From Leisingera aquaemixtae (lineage in GTDB: Bacteria > Pseudomonadota > Alphaproteobacteria > Rhodobacterales > Rhodobacteraceae), in contig NZ_JAHVJQ010000004.1 of the NCBI RefSeq assembly GCF_019801145.1, positions 124,001 through 188,000 on the forward strand: 64,000 bases of DNA, given 5' to 3'. The stretch's first letter is position 1; every line of letters starts with the position of its first letter. The position numbers and the translations under genes were made by a program. A model generated the notes under the pieces. It was not told the origin of the DNA. It was given only the letters and a program-made list of their open reading frames with translations, and did no database searches. Below, one piece after another: positions 16,911-26,415 of the stretch.

Positions 16911-18470
16911 ATGACGAAATTTGTCAGAAGCCTGGCGGCTGCTGCGGTGGTGGCGATGGCACCGGTTGCCTATGCCGAAACCACCGTGCGCGTCGCCTAT
17001 GACGCTGACCCGGTCTCGCTGGATCCGCACGAGCAGCTGTCCGGCGGCACGCTGCAGCTGTCGCACATGGTCTTTGACCCGCTGGTGCGCTGGACCCAGG
17101 ACCTGCAGTTCGAAGCGCGCCTGGCCGAAAGCTGGGAGCAGATCGATGAAACCACCATGCGCTTCAAGCTGCGCAGCGGCGTCACCTTCCACAGCGGCAA
17201 TGCGCTGACCGCCAATGACGTGGACTGGACCTTTGACCGGCTGAAGGAAAGCGACGACTTCAAGGCGATTTTCGCACCGTTCACCGATATCGAAGTCATC
17301 GACGACATGACCTTCGACCTGAAGACTTCCGAGCCCTATCCGCTGGTTCTGCACACCGCGACCTACATCTTCCCGATGGACAGCGCATTCTACACCGGCA
17401 CCACCGATGGCGGCAAAGACAAGTCCGAGATCGTCAAGCACGGCGACAGCTTTGCCTCCCGCAACGTCTCCGGCACCGGCCCGTTTGTCGTCTCTGAGCG
17501 CGAGCAGGGCGTGCGCGTGGTGTTCGACCGCTTTGACGGCTACTGGGACGCTGACGCAGGCAACGTCGACAAGATCGTGCTGACCCCGATCAAGGAAGAC
17601 CCGACACGCGTGGCGGCCCTGCTGTCCGGCGATGTGGACTTCATCGCGCCGGTTCCGCCGACCGACCTGAAGCGCGTGGAAGAGGCCGATGGCGTTGATC
17701 TGATCACCATGCCCGGCACCCGCATCATCACTTTCCAGATGAACCAGAACCGCGTCGAGGCCTTCAAGGACGCCCGTGTCCGCCAGGCCATCGACTATGC
17801 CGTGAACAACGCAGGCATCGTTGACCGCATCATGCGCGGCTTCGGCACCGTGGGCGGCCAGGCCAGCCCGGCCGGCTACCTGGGCTACAGCGAAGATCTG
17901 GCCCCGCGCTACGATCTGGAAAAAGCCAAGGCGCTGATGGCCGAAGCAGGCTATGCCGACGGTTTCTCGATCACCATGATGGCGCCGAACAACCGCTATG
18001 TGAACGACGACAAGATCGCCCAGGCGGTGGCTTCGATGCTGGCTCAGATCAACATCAAGGTTGACCTGCAGACCATGCCCAAGGCGCAGTACTGGCCGAC
18101 CTTCGACGAGCGCGCAGCGGACATGATGATGATCGGCTGGCACGCGGATACCGAAGACTCCGCCAACTTCCACCAGTTCCTGACCGCCTGCCCGGATGAA
18201 GCAACCGGCAACGGCCAGTACAACTCCGGCAACTACTGCAACGAGGAAGCCGACAAGCTGATGAACCAGGCCAACGCGGAAACCGATCCGGCCAAGCGTG
18301 CGGAGCTGCTGCAGAAGCTGGAAGGCATCCTGTACGAAGAAGCGGCCTTCATCCCGCTGCACTGGCAGAACCTGGCCTGGGGCGCCAAGTCCGGCATGAA
18401 CGCGGCGGAGATCGTGAACGCGTTGAACTTCCCCTACTTCGGTGACCTGGTTGTCGAGACCGGCAGCTAA
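16911..18470 (+). CDS. Peptide ABC transporter, periplasmic substrate-binding protein (SBP_bac_5)
   Basis: A 519-residue family-5 solute-binding protein. The signal peptide MTKFVRSLAAAAVVAMAPVAYA is cut before ET. The mature start VRVAYDADPVSLDPHEQLSG and the MRFKLRSGVTFHSGN block are typical. Members bind di- and oligopeptides, nickel, opines or glutathione in the periplasm. The ATG at 16911 has AGGGGAG before it; an in-frame ATG ten codons earlier does not open a better signal peptide. It heads a five-gene unit with two permeases and two ATPases, and a GC-rich hairpin after its stop probably raises its expression over the rest. The exact ligand is unknown. Confidence 0.93.
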   Translation: MTKFVRSLAAAAVVAMAPVAYAETTVRVAYDADPVSLDPHEQLSGGTLQLSHMVFDPLVRWTQDLQFEARLAESWEQIDETTMRFKLRSGVTFHSGNALTANDVDWTFDRLKESDDFKAIFAPFTDIEVIDDMTFDLKTSEPYPLVLHTATYIFPMDSAFYTGTTDGGKDKSEIVKHGDSFASRNVSGTGPFVVSEREQGVRVVFDRFDGYWDADAGNVDKIVLTPIKEDPTRVAALLSGDVDFIAPVPPTDLKRVEEADGVDLITMPGTRIITFQMNQNRVEAFKDARVRQAIDYAVNNAGIVDRIMRGFGTVGGQASPAGYLGYSEDLAPRYDLEKAKALMAEAGYADGFSITMMAPNNRYVNDDKIAQAVASMLAQINIKVDLQTMPKAQYWPTFDERAADMMMIGWHADTEDSANFHQFLTACPDEATGNGQYNSGNYCNEEADKLMNQANAETDPAKRAELLQKLEGILYEEAAFIPLHWQNLAWGAKSGMNAAEIVNALNFPYFGDLVVETGS

Positions 18471-18483
18471 GCACTGAATACTT

Positions 18484-18510
18484 CCGGGCCGGTCCCCCCC
18501 GGCCGGCCCG
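18484..18510 (+). other. GC-rich hairpin between binding-protein and permease genes
   Basis: CCGGGCCGG (18484-18492) pairs with CCGGCCCGG (18502-18510), 13 bases after the binding-protein stop codon. There is no T tract. Such hairpins commonly stabilise the upstream message or cause partial attenuation. Confidence 0.7.
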
Positions 18511-18615
18511 GACCTTTCGAATAACAAGCGGCCGCCAAGGCTGCACCTGCAGGATCCGCGCCCCGCCGGGATGCCCGAGCCTGCTCTGTCATTAAACTCT
18601 ACAAAGGTCAGGACG

Positions 18616-19596
18616 ATGTTTGCCTATCTCGCGAAGCGAGTCATTCAGGCGGTTGCGGTGATGTTCGTCATCTCGCTGATTGCCTTTGCCATCCAGGGCA
18701 ACCTGGGCGATCCGCTGCGCGAGCTGGTCGGGCAGTCGGTTTCGGAAGAAGTGCGCCAGCAGCTGCGCGATGAGCTGGGGCTGAACGACAGCTTCTTGAC
18801 GCAATACCTGCGGTTTGCGGGCAATGCGCTGCAGGGCGACCTGGGCACCTCCTATTTCTTCAAGGAACCGGCGCTGGACGTGATCCTGAAGAAGCTGCCC
18901 GCGACGCTGGAGCTGGTATTCGGCGCCACGCTGATCATCGTCGGCTTCTCGGTGCCGCTGGGCGTCTATACCGCGATCAAGCCGGACAGCATCCTGAGCC
19001 GCATCATCATGGGCCTGTCGATCGTCGGCATCTCGATCCCGGTGTTCCTGACCGCCATCCTGATGATCTTTGTGTTTTCGGTGGAATACGGCTGGTTCCC
19101 CTCCTACGGGCGCGGCGACACCGTGCATGTCTGGGGCTATTGGGAGACCAACTTTGCCACCGCTGACGGCTGGATGCACATCATCCTGCCCTCGATTGCG
19201 CTGGCCTCCATCATGCTGCCCCTGTTCGTCCGCCTGATCCGGGCCGAGATGATGGAAGTTCTGCAGTCCGAATACGTCAAATACGCCAAGGCCAAGGGCA
19301 TCAACCCGTGGCGCATCTACTTCGTGCACGCGCTGAAGAACACGCTCCTGCCGGTGATCACCGTGGGCGGCGTTCAGATCGGCACCATGGTAGCCTACAC
19401 CATCCTGACCGAGACGGTGTTCCAGTGGCCGGGCATGGGCTTCATGTTCCTTGAGGCGGTGAACCGCGTCGACACGCCGCTGATCGTGGCCTACCTGATT
19501 GTTGTCGGCTTCATCTTTGTCGTCACCAACACCATCGTCGACCTGATCTATGGCCTGGTGAACCCGACCGTGAATATTGCGAGGATGGGCGCATGA
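18616..19596 (+). CDS. Peptide ABC transporter permease (DppB type)
   Basis: A 326-residue inner-membrane permease with six helices. The N-terminal MFAYLAKRVIQAVAVMFVIS is typical of DppB/OppB. The cytoplasmic EAA loop is EYVKYAKAKGINPWRIYFVH, and the tail TNTIVDLIYGLVNPTVN is also characteristic. The start at 18616 follows AGGTCAGGA; an upstream in-frame ATG is rejected because the family begins at this point. The last codon overlaps the next start (ATGA), so the two permeases are translationally coupled. Confidence 0.95.
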   Translation: MFAYLAKRVIQAVAVMFVISLIAFAIQGNLGDPLRELVGQSVSEEVRQQLRDELGLNDSFLTQYLRFAGNALQGDLGTSYFFKEPALDVILKKLPATLELVFGATLIIVGFSVPLGVYTAIKPDSILSRIIMGLSIVGISIPVFLTAILMIFVFSVEYGWFPSYGRGDTVHVWGYWETNFATADGWMHIILPSIALASIMLPLFVRLIRAEMMEVLQSEYVKYAKAKGINPWRIYFVHALKNTLLPVITVGGVQIGTMVAYTILTETVFQWPGMGFMFLEAVNRVDTPLIVAYLIVVGFIFVVTNTIVDLIYGLVNPTVNIARMGA

Positions 19597-20543
19597 GCAC
19601 CGAAACGCTTTCCCCGAAATCCGAACCGACGCGCTGGTCCAAGGCCTGGAACTCCAACATGGGCTACAGCTTCCGCCGCAACCCGGTGGCGGTGGTCAGC
19701 ATGATCGTCTTCCTGGTGATTGCGGCCGCGTCCTTCCTTGCGCCGGTGATTGCCCCCTATAACCCGTACGATCCGGCACAGATCGACATCATGAACTCGG
19801 AATACCCGCCGGCCTGGGTCAGCGGATCGCTGCCGGAGTTCGTGCTGGGCACCGACGATCAGGGCCGCGACCTGTGGTCCACCATCCTCTATGGCACCCG
19901 GCTGTCGCTGCTGATCGGCATCTGCGCTGTGGCGCTGCAGGCCTTCCTCGGCATCTCCATCGGCCTGATCGCGGGCTATGTCGGCGGCCGCCTGGACAGC
20001 CTGCTGATGCGGCTGGCGGACATCCAGCTGTCGTTCTCGACTCTGATGGTGGCAATCATCTTCCTGGCGGTGACGCAGGCGATGTTCGGCTCCGACACCT
20101 TCAACCAGTATGCGGTGATCTTCCTGATCGCGGTGATCGGGGTGGCGGAATGGCCGCAATACGCCCGCACCGTGCGCGCCACCGTTCTGGCCGAGAAGAA
20201 GAAGGAATATGTCGACAGCGCCCGGGTGCTGGGCTTTGGCCCGATGCGGATCATGGTGCGGCACATCCTGCCGAACTCGCTGTCGCCGATCTTCGTGATC
20301 TCTACCGTGCAGGTCGCTAATGCGATCATCTCGGAGGCTTCGCTCAGCTTCCTGGGCCTGGGCATGCCGCCGAGCCAGCCGTCGCTGGGCTCGCTGATCT
20401 CCTCCGGCTTCGACTACATCTTTTCCGGCAGCTGGTGGATCACCGCCATTCCCGGCGTGGTGCTGGTGGTGCTGGTCCTTGTCATCAACCTGCTGGGCGA
20501 CTGGATGCGCGACGTCCTGAACCCGAAACTTTACAAGGGGTAA
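19593..20543 (+). CDS. Peptide ABC transporter permease (DppC type)
   Basis: A 316-residue permease, the partner of the preceding DppB-type subunit. An N-terminal cytoplasmic stretch leads into NPVAVVSMIVFLVIAAASFL. The marker motifs GTDDQGRDLWSTILYGTR and the EAA-loop EKKKEYVDSARVLGFGPMRI are present, and the protein ends LGDWMRDVLNPKL. It overlaps the upstream gene by four bases and is four bases from the downstream ATPase gene. Confidence 0.95.
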   Translation: MSTETLSPKSEPTRWSKAWNSNMGYSFRRNPVAVVSMIVFLVIAAASFLAPVIAPYNPYDPAQIDIMNSEYPPAWVSGSLPEFVLGTDDQGRDLWSTILYGTRLSLLIGICAVALQAFLGISIGLIAGYVGGRLDSLLMRLADIQLSFSTLMVAIIFLAVTQAMFGSDTFNQYAVIFLIAVIGVAEWPQYARTVRATVLAEKKKEYVDSARVLGFGPMRIMVRHILPNSLSPIFVISTVQVANAIISEASLSFLGLGMPPSQPSLGSLISSGFDYIFSGSWWITAIPGVVLVVLVLVINLLGDWMRDVLNPKLYKG

Positions 20544-20547
20544 CGCG

Positions 20548-21543
20548 ATGAGCCTTCTTTCCGTTCGCGACCTCACCGTCAAATTCGCCATGCGCGACCA
20601 GACGGTCACCGCCCTCAACGGCATTTCCTTTGACCTGGCCAAGGGTGAGCGCCTGGGCATCGTCGGCGAAAGCGGCGCCGGCAAGTCGATCACCGGGTTC
20701 TCGCTGATGAACCTGCTGAGCCGTCCGGGTTATATCGACAGCGGCCAGATCCTGTTCAACGGCGAGGATGTCGTTCAGATGAACGACAAGCGCCTGCGCA
20801 ATCTGCGCGGCAACCGGATGGCGATGATCTTTCAGGATCCGATGGTGACCCTGAATCCGGTGCTGACCATCGGCCAGCAGATGATCGAGACGCTGATGGC
20901 GCACCGCAAGCTGAGCCGCGAGGAGGCGCGCCAGATCGCCATCGTCAAGCTGCGTGAGGTCTATATTCCGTCGCCGGAGGAGCGGCTGGAACAATACCCG
21001 CACGAGCTGTCGGGCGGCATGCGGCAGCGGATCATCATCGCGATTGCGCTGCTGCTTGATCCGCAGCTGATCATCGCGGATGAACCGACCACCGCGCTGG
21101 ACGTGACCATCCAGGCCGACATCATGGAGCTGATGCTGGAGCTGTGCCAATCCAATCAAGTGGGGCTGATCCTGATCACCCACGACCTGGGCGTCGTCAG
21201 CCAGATGACCGAGCGCACGCTGGTGATGTATGCGGGCCGGATCATCGAATCCGGGCGCACCCGCGAGATCATCAACGACCCGCAGCACCCCTATACCCAG
21301 GGTCTGATCAACGCACTGCCGCAGCAGACGGTGCCGGGCCAGCGGCTGAAGCAGATTCCGGGCAACATGCCGGGGCTGGCCAGCATTCCCGCAGGCTGCG
21401 CCTTCAACCCGCGCTGCAAATACGCCACCGACCTGTGCCGCAGCCGGGTGCCGGAAACCGTGCACTACGGCGAGGTCGAGGTGGCCTGCCACGAGGTGCA
21501 GCGCCTGAACAGCGATGAAGACCGTCAGGAGGCACGGGCATGA
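20548..21543 (+). CDS. Peptide ABC transporter ATPase (DppD type)
   Basis: A 331-residue ATPase. Walker A GESGAGKS, signature LSGGMRQR, Walker B LIIADEPTTALD and the H-loop THDLG are clear. The C-terminal oligopeptide/dipeptide extension has the CAFNPRCKYATDLC cysteine cluster, which in this family can hold an iron-sulfur centre. It powers uptake together with the next gene, whose ATG overlaps its stop codon (ATGA). Confidence 0.95.
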   Translation: MSLLSVRDLTVKFAMRDQTVTALNGISFDLAKGERLGIVGESGAGKSITGFSLMNLLSRPGYIDSGQILFNGEDVVQMNDKRLRNLRGNRMAMIFQDPMVTLNPVLTIGQQMIETLMAHRKLSREEARQIAIVKLREVYIPSPEERLEQYPHELSGGMRQRIIIAIALLLDPQLIIADEPTTALDVTIQADIMELMLELCQSNQVGLILITHDLGVVSQMTERTLVMYAGRIIESGRTREIINDPQHPYTQGLINALPQQTVPGQRLKQIPGNMPGLASIPAGCAFNPRCKYATDLCRSRVPETVHYGEVEVACHEVQRLNSDEDRQEARA

Positions 21544-22583
21544 GTGACGCAAAGACAGACCGCCCGCTCTTGGAGATCAAGAACCTGGAAAAACGGTTCG
21601 ATCTTGATCAGGGCTTCCTGGAAACGCTCAAGTTCAAGCAGGGCAAATTCGTGCGCGAAAGCCGGTCTGTCCATGCGGTGAACAACATCTCGCTGGAGGC
21701 CAACCGCGGCGAGGCGCTGTGCGTGGTGGGTGAATCGGGCTGCGGCAAATCCACTGTCGCCCGCCTGGTGGCGGGCCTGCTGACCCCGACCGCGGGCGAA
21801 ATCCACTATGGCGGCCAGCGCATCGACAACCTGTCGCGCGGCGACATGCAGCCCCTGCGCAAGAAGATCCAGATGATCTTCCAGAACCCCTATGCCTCGC
21901 TCAACCCGCGCATGACCATCCGGCAGGCGCTGGAGGAGCCGGTGCGCCACCATTACCCGAGTGCGTCGGCAGCAGAAGTGCGCGACAAGGTGACCGAGGT
22001 GATGCTGTCGGTGGGTGTCGACCCCAGCTGGGCCAAACGCTATCCGCACGAGTTTTCCGGCGGCCAGCGACAGCGGATCGCCATTGCCCGCGCCCTGACG
22101 GTGGACCCGGAATTCATCATCGCCGACGAGCCGATCAGCGCGCTGGACGTGTCGATTCAGGCGCAGGTGCTGAACCTGATGCTGGAAGCCAAGGAAAGCC
22201 GCGGCCTCACCTATCTGTTCATCACCCACGATCTGAGCGTGGTGGAGCACTTCGGCACCCGGGTTGCGGTTCTTTACCTTGGGTCGGTCTGCGAGGTTGC
22301 GGACACCCGGACATTGTTCTCCAGCCCCAAACACCCCTATACTCGGGCCTTGCTGTCCGCGGTGCCGCAGCTGAAGGACGACCGGCCGAACCATATCCGC
22401 CTCAAGGGCGAGATTCCGACGCCGATCAATCTGCCCACAGGCTGCCCGTTCCAAAGCCGCTGCGCCTTTGCGGACGCACGATGCAAGAGTGAAAAGCCCA
22501 AGGCCATTCACCAGCCAGACGGAAGCACCGTTGCGTGCCACGCCGTCGAAGAAGACAGGCTGGATGCGGTGGCCGCCGGCTAG
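21540..22583 (+). CDS. Peptide ABC transporter ATPase (DppF type)
   Basis: A 347-residue ATPase, second of the pair. Walker A GESGCGKST, signature FSGGQRQR, Walker B FIIADEPISALD and THDLSVVEH are present, and the C-terminal CPFQSRCAFADARC extension matches its partner. The insert SLEANRGEALCVVG and the LARLVAG-type region fit DppF. The LysR gene starts 15 bases after its stop. Confidence 0.95.
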   Translation: MSDAKTDRPLLEIKNLEKRFDLDQGFLETLKFKQGKFVRESRSVHAVNNISLEANRGEALCVVGESGCGKSTVARLVAGLLTPTAGEIHYGGQRIDNLSRGDMQPLRKKIQMIFQNPYASLNPRMTIRQALEEPVRHHYPSASAAEVRDKVTEVMLSVGVDPSWAKRYPHEFSGGQRQRIAIARALTVDPEFIIADEPISALDVSIQAQVLNLMLEAKESRGLTYLFITHDLSVVEHFGTRVAVLYLGSVCEVADTRTLFSSPKHPYTRALLSAVPQLKDDRPNHIRLKGEIPTPINLPTGCPFQSRCAFADARCKSEKPKAIHQPDGSTVACHAVEEDRLDAVAAG

Positions 22584-22597
22584 GACGGGACGCCCAG

Positions 22598-23518
22598 TTG
22601 GATATCATCTGGCTCAAGGATTTCGAGGCTTTGGTCGCGTGCAAGAATTTCTCGCGCGCGGCCGAAGAGCGCAATGTCAGCCAGCCGGCCTTTTCGCGCC
22701 GGATCCGGGCGCTGGAGAATGAGATCGGCGTGCGGCTGATCAACCGCGAGACGCTGCCGCTGACACTGACCCCGGCGGGCGAGGTGTTCCTGTCGCAGTC
22801 GCGTATCATGCTGCGCACCTACGAGGAAACCATCGAGCGCTGCCAGACCATCGATGCGGCAGGCGAGAACGTGATCCGCTTCGCCGCCTCGCAGTCGCTC
22901 TACATGACCCATTACAAGGCCCTGATTGCGCCCTTGGCCAGCGAAGGCGGGGTGGATACCGATCTCAACTCCACCTCTTGGGCCGCCGACCAGTTCGTCA
23001 GCGCGCTGCAGCAGGGCTATTGCGACGTGATCCTGACCTACTGGCACCCGTCGATGGACTTTCTGGGGCCTTTGGAGGTCGCCAATTTCGAGTATCTGAC
23101 GCTGTCCACCGACCGGTATGTGCCGGTGTCTCGCACCACCCCGGACGGCACGGCTGAGTTCGGCTTTAGGACGGGCGGCAAGGAGGCGGTGCCGCTCTTG
23201 TCTTATGGCGCGGTGTCGGCGCTGCGCTCGGTGCAGGAGTTTGCCCTGACCCAGCTCTTGCCCGGGCAAAAGGTGTTTGTCGTCAATCAGAACGCGCTGG
23301 CCAACAGCGTCAAGGCAATGATCCAGGAGGGTTTTGGCATGGGCTGGCTGCCGCTAAGCCTGTGCCGCCAGGAAATCGCCTCCGGCCGGTTCGCAATTGT
23401 GGACGAGCGGCTGGGCACCGACCTCGAAATCCGCCTGTACCGCGACCCGCGCAGCACCAAGCAGACGCTGGATGTGCTGTGGAAGCAGCTTAAGCGCTCG
23501 GCGATGAAAGCGGCCTGA
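22598..23518 (+). CDS. LysR-family transcriptional regulator
   Basis: A 306-residue regulator with a winged helix-turn-helix in residues 1-60 (LKDFEALVACKNFSRAAEERNVSQ then PAFSRRIRALENEIGVRL) and a periplasmic-binding-protein-like effector domain. A TTG start at 22598 is preferred because GGACGGGA precedes it and the domain begins at once. Fifteen bases from the last transporter gene on the same strand, it is probably co-transcribed and may sense the imported compound. LysR genes more often diverge from their target, so other targets are possible. Confidence 0.88.
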   Translation: MDIIWLKDFEALVACKNFSRAAEERNVSQPAFSRRIRALENEIGVRLINRETLPLTLTPAGEVFLSQSRIMLRTYEETIERCQTIDAAGENVIRFAASQSLYMTHYKALIAPLASEGGVDTDLNSTSWAADQFVSALQQGYCDVILTYWHPSMDFLGPLEVANFEYLTLSTDRYVPVSRTTPDGTAEFGFRTGGKEAVPLLSYGAVSALRSVQEFALTQLLPGQKVFVVNQNALANSVKAMIQEGFGMGWLPLSLCRQEIASGRFAIVDERLGTDLEIRLYRDPRSTKQTLDVLWKQLKRSAMKAA

Positions 23519-23642
23519 AGCGGGCATCCTGCCTGGTAGTCGCCCGCTGATTGAACTGGCGCGCTTTCCATAAATCTGCCAATGCTTAGGGGAGGGCGCA
23601 TATTGGCGCTGCAGTGCTTCATGGCCGGAAGGGCAGGCGGAA

Positions 23643-24842
23643 ATGCATTATCTCAAACGCGAGTTGTATGATCTGGTCAAGCATGATGACGCCATCTTCG
23701 ACTTTCTGCAGATCGGCTCGCTGGACGGCCTGTGGTACTGGGACCTGGAAAAGCCGGAACACGAATGGATGAGCCCGGAATTCTGGCGCCTGTTCGGGCT
23801 GGACCCGGAGACAAAGCAGCACTTTGCTTCCGAGTGGCAGGATCTGATTCACCCCGACGATCTGGCGCTGGCGCTTGAGAATTTCCACAAGCACCTGGAG
23901 GACCCGGAACACCCCTATGACCAGATCGTCCGCTACCGCCATGCCGATGGCCATATGGTCACGGTGCGCTGCCGCGGCTTGGCGATCCGGGATGAGACGG
24001 GCAAACCGGTGCGGATGCTGGGGGCGCATAACGATCTGACGGAGCTGAAGACCCGCGAGGCGGAACTGGCCGCAGCAATTACCGGACTGGCTGCGGAGGT
24101 GACGCGGGCCAACTCTGCCGTAGAGGCCCGCACCGCCTTCCTGGCAACGATGAGCCACGAAATCCGCACGCCTTTGAATGTGATCCTTGGCTTGCTGCAT
24201 CTGATCAAAAGCGATGAAACCGCCTCAGAGAAAACCCGGGAGCGGGCGGATGTCGGGCACCGGGCCGCCGAAATGCTGATGACCCAGCTGGTCAACGTGC
24301 TGGAAGCCGCACGGATTGATTCCGATGCGGTGGAGTTCAGCCCCAAACCTGTGGAAACCGCAGGCCTGGCCGTACAATGGCAGGACGCGCTTGAGGCCAG
24401 CGCCAGCCGTTACGGCAAGCCGCTGCGAACCTGGGTGTCTACGGCAGCTAATGTGCCGGAACAGCTGGTTCTTGATCTCCCGAAGGTCACCCAGATCGTG
24501 AACAACCTGATCGACAATGCGGTGAAATTCACTCCCAAGGGGAGCGTCTCCATAGCACTGGAGCATGACAAAGCGGCGGCCTGTCCGATCAGCATCACTG
24601 TTCTCGACACTGGTCCCGGCATAGCAGAAGAGGACAGCGGCAAGGCTTTCGAACGGTTCACTCAGCTCGAAAACGCCGTTTCCCAGCACAAGGGCGGTTC
24701 CGGCCTGGGCCTGTCGATCTGCGACGAACTGGCGGAGCTTATGGGCGGCGGTATGTCCATTCTGGACAATCCGCCGGAGGGGTTCAATCTGGGGATCCGT
24801 TTGCAACTGCCGGAACCGGACAGCGGTATGGCAGCAGGCTGA
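23643..24842 (+). CDS. Cytoplasmic PAS-domain sensor histidine kinase
   Basis: A 399-residue kinase with no membrane segment. Residues about 20-140 form a PAS-3 type domain (GLWYWDLEKPEHEWMSPEFW and later GAHNDLTELK). A short coiled linker leads to the H-box FLATMSHEIRTPLN, then the N-box NNLIDNAVKFT, G1 LDTGPGIAEE and G2 GSGLGLSI. It autophosphorylates on the H-box His in response to a cytosolic cue. No response regulator gene is adjacent, so it is an orphan. The start follows AGGCGG. Confidence 0.9.
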   Translation: MHYLKRELYDLVKHDDAIFDFLQIGSLDGLWYWDLEKPEHEWMSPEFWRLFGLDPETKQHFASEWQDLIHPDDLALALENFHKHLEDPEHPYDQIVRYRHADGHMVTVRCRGLAIRDETGKPVRMLGAHNDLTELKTREAELAAAITGLAAEVTRANSAVEARTAFLATMSHEIRTPLNVILGLLHLIKSDETASEKTRERADVGHRAAEMLMTQLVNVLEAARIDSDAVEFSPKPVETAGLAVQWQDALEASASRYGKPLRTWVSTAANVPEQLVLDLPKVTQIVNNLIDNAVKFTPKGSVSIALEHDKAAACPISITVLDTGPGIAEEDSGKAFERFTQLENAVSQHKGGSGLGLSICDELAELMGGGMSILDNPPEGFNLGIRLQLPEPDSGMAAG

Positions 24843-24904
24843 CTGCTTGGGCCGGAACCCGGCCTGAACCTGATTGTCCCTTGCGAACAAGTGCCCCGGC
24901 CAAC

Positions 24905-24930
24905 AAAAAAGGCGCCCGAAGGCGCCTTGT
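24905..24930 (-). terminator. UUCG-loop terminator of tRNA-Pro
   Basis: Read on the minus strand, AAGGCGCC-TTCG-GGCGCCTT is followed by TTTT. The stem is perfect and begins six bases after the tRNA 3' end. Read on the plus strand it could also stop transcription from the histidine kinase gene. Confidence 0.9.
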
Positions 24931-24935
24931 TTTAT

Positions 24936-25012
24936 TGGTCGGAGTGAGAGGATTCGAACCTCCGACCCCTGCCTCCCGAAGACAGTGCTCTACCAGGCTG
25001 AGCTACACTCCG
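24936..25012 (-). tRNA. tRNA-Pro (anticodon CGG)
   Basis: A 77-base tRNA with acceptor CGGAGTG/CACTCCG, discriminator A and an encoded CCA. The anticodon stem CTGTC/GGCAG holds the loop TTCGGGA, giving CGG, which reads CCG. The D arm AGCTCAGCCTGGTAGAGC and T arm GGTTCGAATCC are normal. Confidence 0.97.
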
Positions 25013-25125
25013 ACCGTGGAGGGCGAAATAGCCCAGGGCGCGGGGTTTGACAAGGGCGATTCCACAGAAAGATGCGGTTTTTGAGAATTCTTTTTTGCTG
25101 TGCAAGCCGGTATCCGGGCGCCATG

Positions 25126-25159
25126 AAAAAGCCCCGCGCCGGAGACCGGGCGGGGCTTT
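25126..25159 (-). terminator. Rho-independent terminator of leuB
   Basis: On the minus strand AAAGCCCCGC pairs with GCGGGGCTTT and is followed by T residues. It lies 27 bases after the leuB stop codon. Confidence 0.85.
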
Positions 25160-25186
25160 GCGATTACCCAGATTTGCGGCCTGAAA

Positions 25187-26290
25187 TCAAAGGCTTGCGT
25201 CCAGGGCGGCAACCACCGCGTCGCCCATCTGGCTGGTGGAGACAGGCTCCACGCCTTCGCTCGCCAGCAGGTCCGCAGTGCGCACGCCGTCGGCCAGCAC
25301 CTTCTCGACCGCGGCTTCCAGGCGGTCGGCCTCGGCGCCCTGGTCGAAGCTGTAGCGCAGCGCCATCGCAAAGCTCAGGATGCAGGCGATCGGGTTGGCC
25401 TTGCCCTGTCCCGCGATGTCGGGGGCGGAGCCGTGCACGGGTTCATAGAGCGCCTTGGGGCGGCCGTTGTCCATCGGCGCGCCGAGCGAGGCGGAGGGCA
25501 GCATGCCAAGCGAGCCGGTCAGCATTGCCGCGCAGTCGGACAGGATGTCGCCGAACAGGTTGTCGGTCAGGATGACGTCGAACTGCTTGGGCGCGCGCAC
25601 CAGCTGCATGGCACCGTTGTCGGCGTACATGTGGCTCAGCTCAACTTCCGGGTAATCTGCTGCCACGCGGGTCACCACTTCGCGCCACAGGATGCCGGAT
25701 TCCATCACGTTGGCCTTCTCCATCGAGCAGACCTTCTTGTTGCGGCGCATTGCCAGCTCGAAGGCGGAGCGGGCGGCGCGCTCGATCTCGCTCTCGGTAT
25801 AGCGCTGGGTGTTGATGCCGACGCGCTCGTTGCCTTCCTCGAAAATGCCGCGCGGCTCGCCGAAGTAGACGCCGGAGGTCAGCTCGCGCACGATCATGAT
25901 GTCGAGGCCCGCGACGATGTCCTTCTTCAGCGAGGAGAAATCCGCCAGCGCGTCAAAGCACTGCGCCGGGCGCAGGTTGGAGTAGAGGTCCATCTCCTTG
26001 CGCAGGCGCAGGAGGCCGCGCTCGGGCTTCACGGAGAAATCCAGGTTGTCATAGGCCGGGCCGCCAACGGCGCCCAGAAGAACGGCGTCGACTTCCTGGG
26101 CCTTAGCCATGGTCTCATCCGCCAGCGGCTTGCCGTGCTTGTCATAGGCTGCGCCGCCGACCAGATCCTCGCTCACATCGAACTGCAGGCCGCGCTTGTC
26201 GCCGAACCAGGTGATGATCTTGCGCACCTCGGCCATGACTTCGGGGCCGATCCCGTCGCCGGGCAGAATCAGAATCGATGGGTTGGGCAT
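25187..26290 (-). CDS. leuB: 3-Isopropylmalate dehydrogenase
   Basis: A 367-residue NAD-dependent enzyme that oxidises and decarboxylates 3-isopropylmalate in leucine synthesis. The family features are [12 protein letters not shown] at the N-terminus, the substrate arginines in [19 protein letters not shown], and the metal-binding aspartates in [14 protein letters not shown]. The NAD-loop [14 protein letters not shown] is present. The start ATG follows GGAGGATC. It is the last leu gene of this strand and ends in its own terminator; two unrelated genes lie between it and leuD. Confidence 0.97.
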   Translation of the reverse strand: MPNPSILILPGDGIGPEVMAEVRKIITWFGDKRGLQFDVSEDLVGGAAYDKHGKPLADETMAKAQEVDAVLLGAVGGPAYDNLDFSVKPERGLLRLRKEMDLYSNLRPAQCFDALADFSSLKKDIVAGLDIMIVRELTSGVYFGEPRGIFEEGNERVGINTQRYTESEIERAARSAFELAMRRNKKVCSMEKANVMESGILWREVVTRVAADYPEVELSHMYADNGAMQLVRAPKQFDVILTDNLFGDILSDCAAMLTGSLGMLPSASLGAPMDNGRPKALYEPVHGSAPDIAGQGKANPIACILSFAMALRYSFDQGAEADRLEAAVEKVLADGVRTADLLASEGVEPVSTSQMGDAVVAALDASL

Positions 26291-26415
26291 GGGGATCCTC
26301 CAAAAAAACAGCTGGCAAGGGCGTAGCGGGACCGCGGGGCAGGGTCAATAACGGCCCTTGGAAATAAAGGGGAAAGATGGGGATTTGCCCGCGCAACGAA
26401 GTTGTGGCGGGCGGA

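Noticed and set aside
16908-18527. 539-codon frame opposite the peptide-binding protein gene
   Set aside because: Antisense shadow; the plus-strand gene has a signal peptide and family motifs.
23522-23551. AGCGGGC / GCCCGCT inverted repeat after the LysR gene
   Set aside because: The loop is 16 bases and no T tract follows; not distinct from background in GC-rich DNA.
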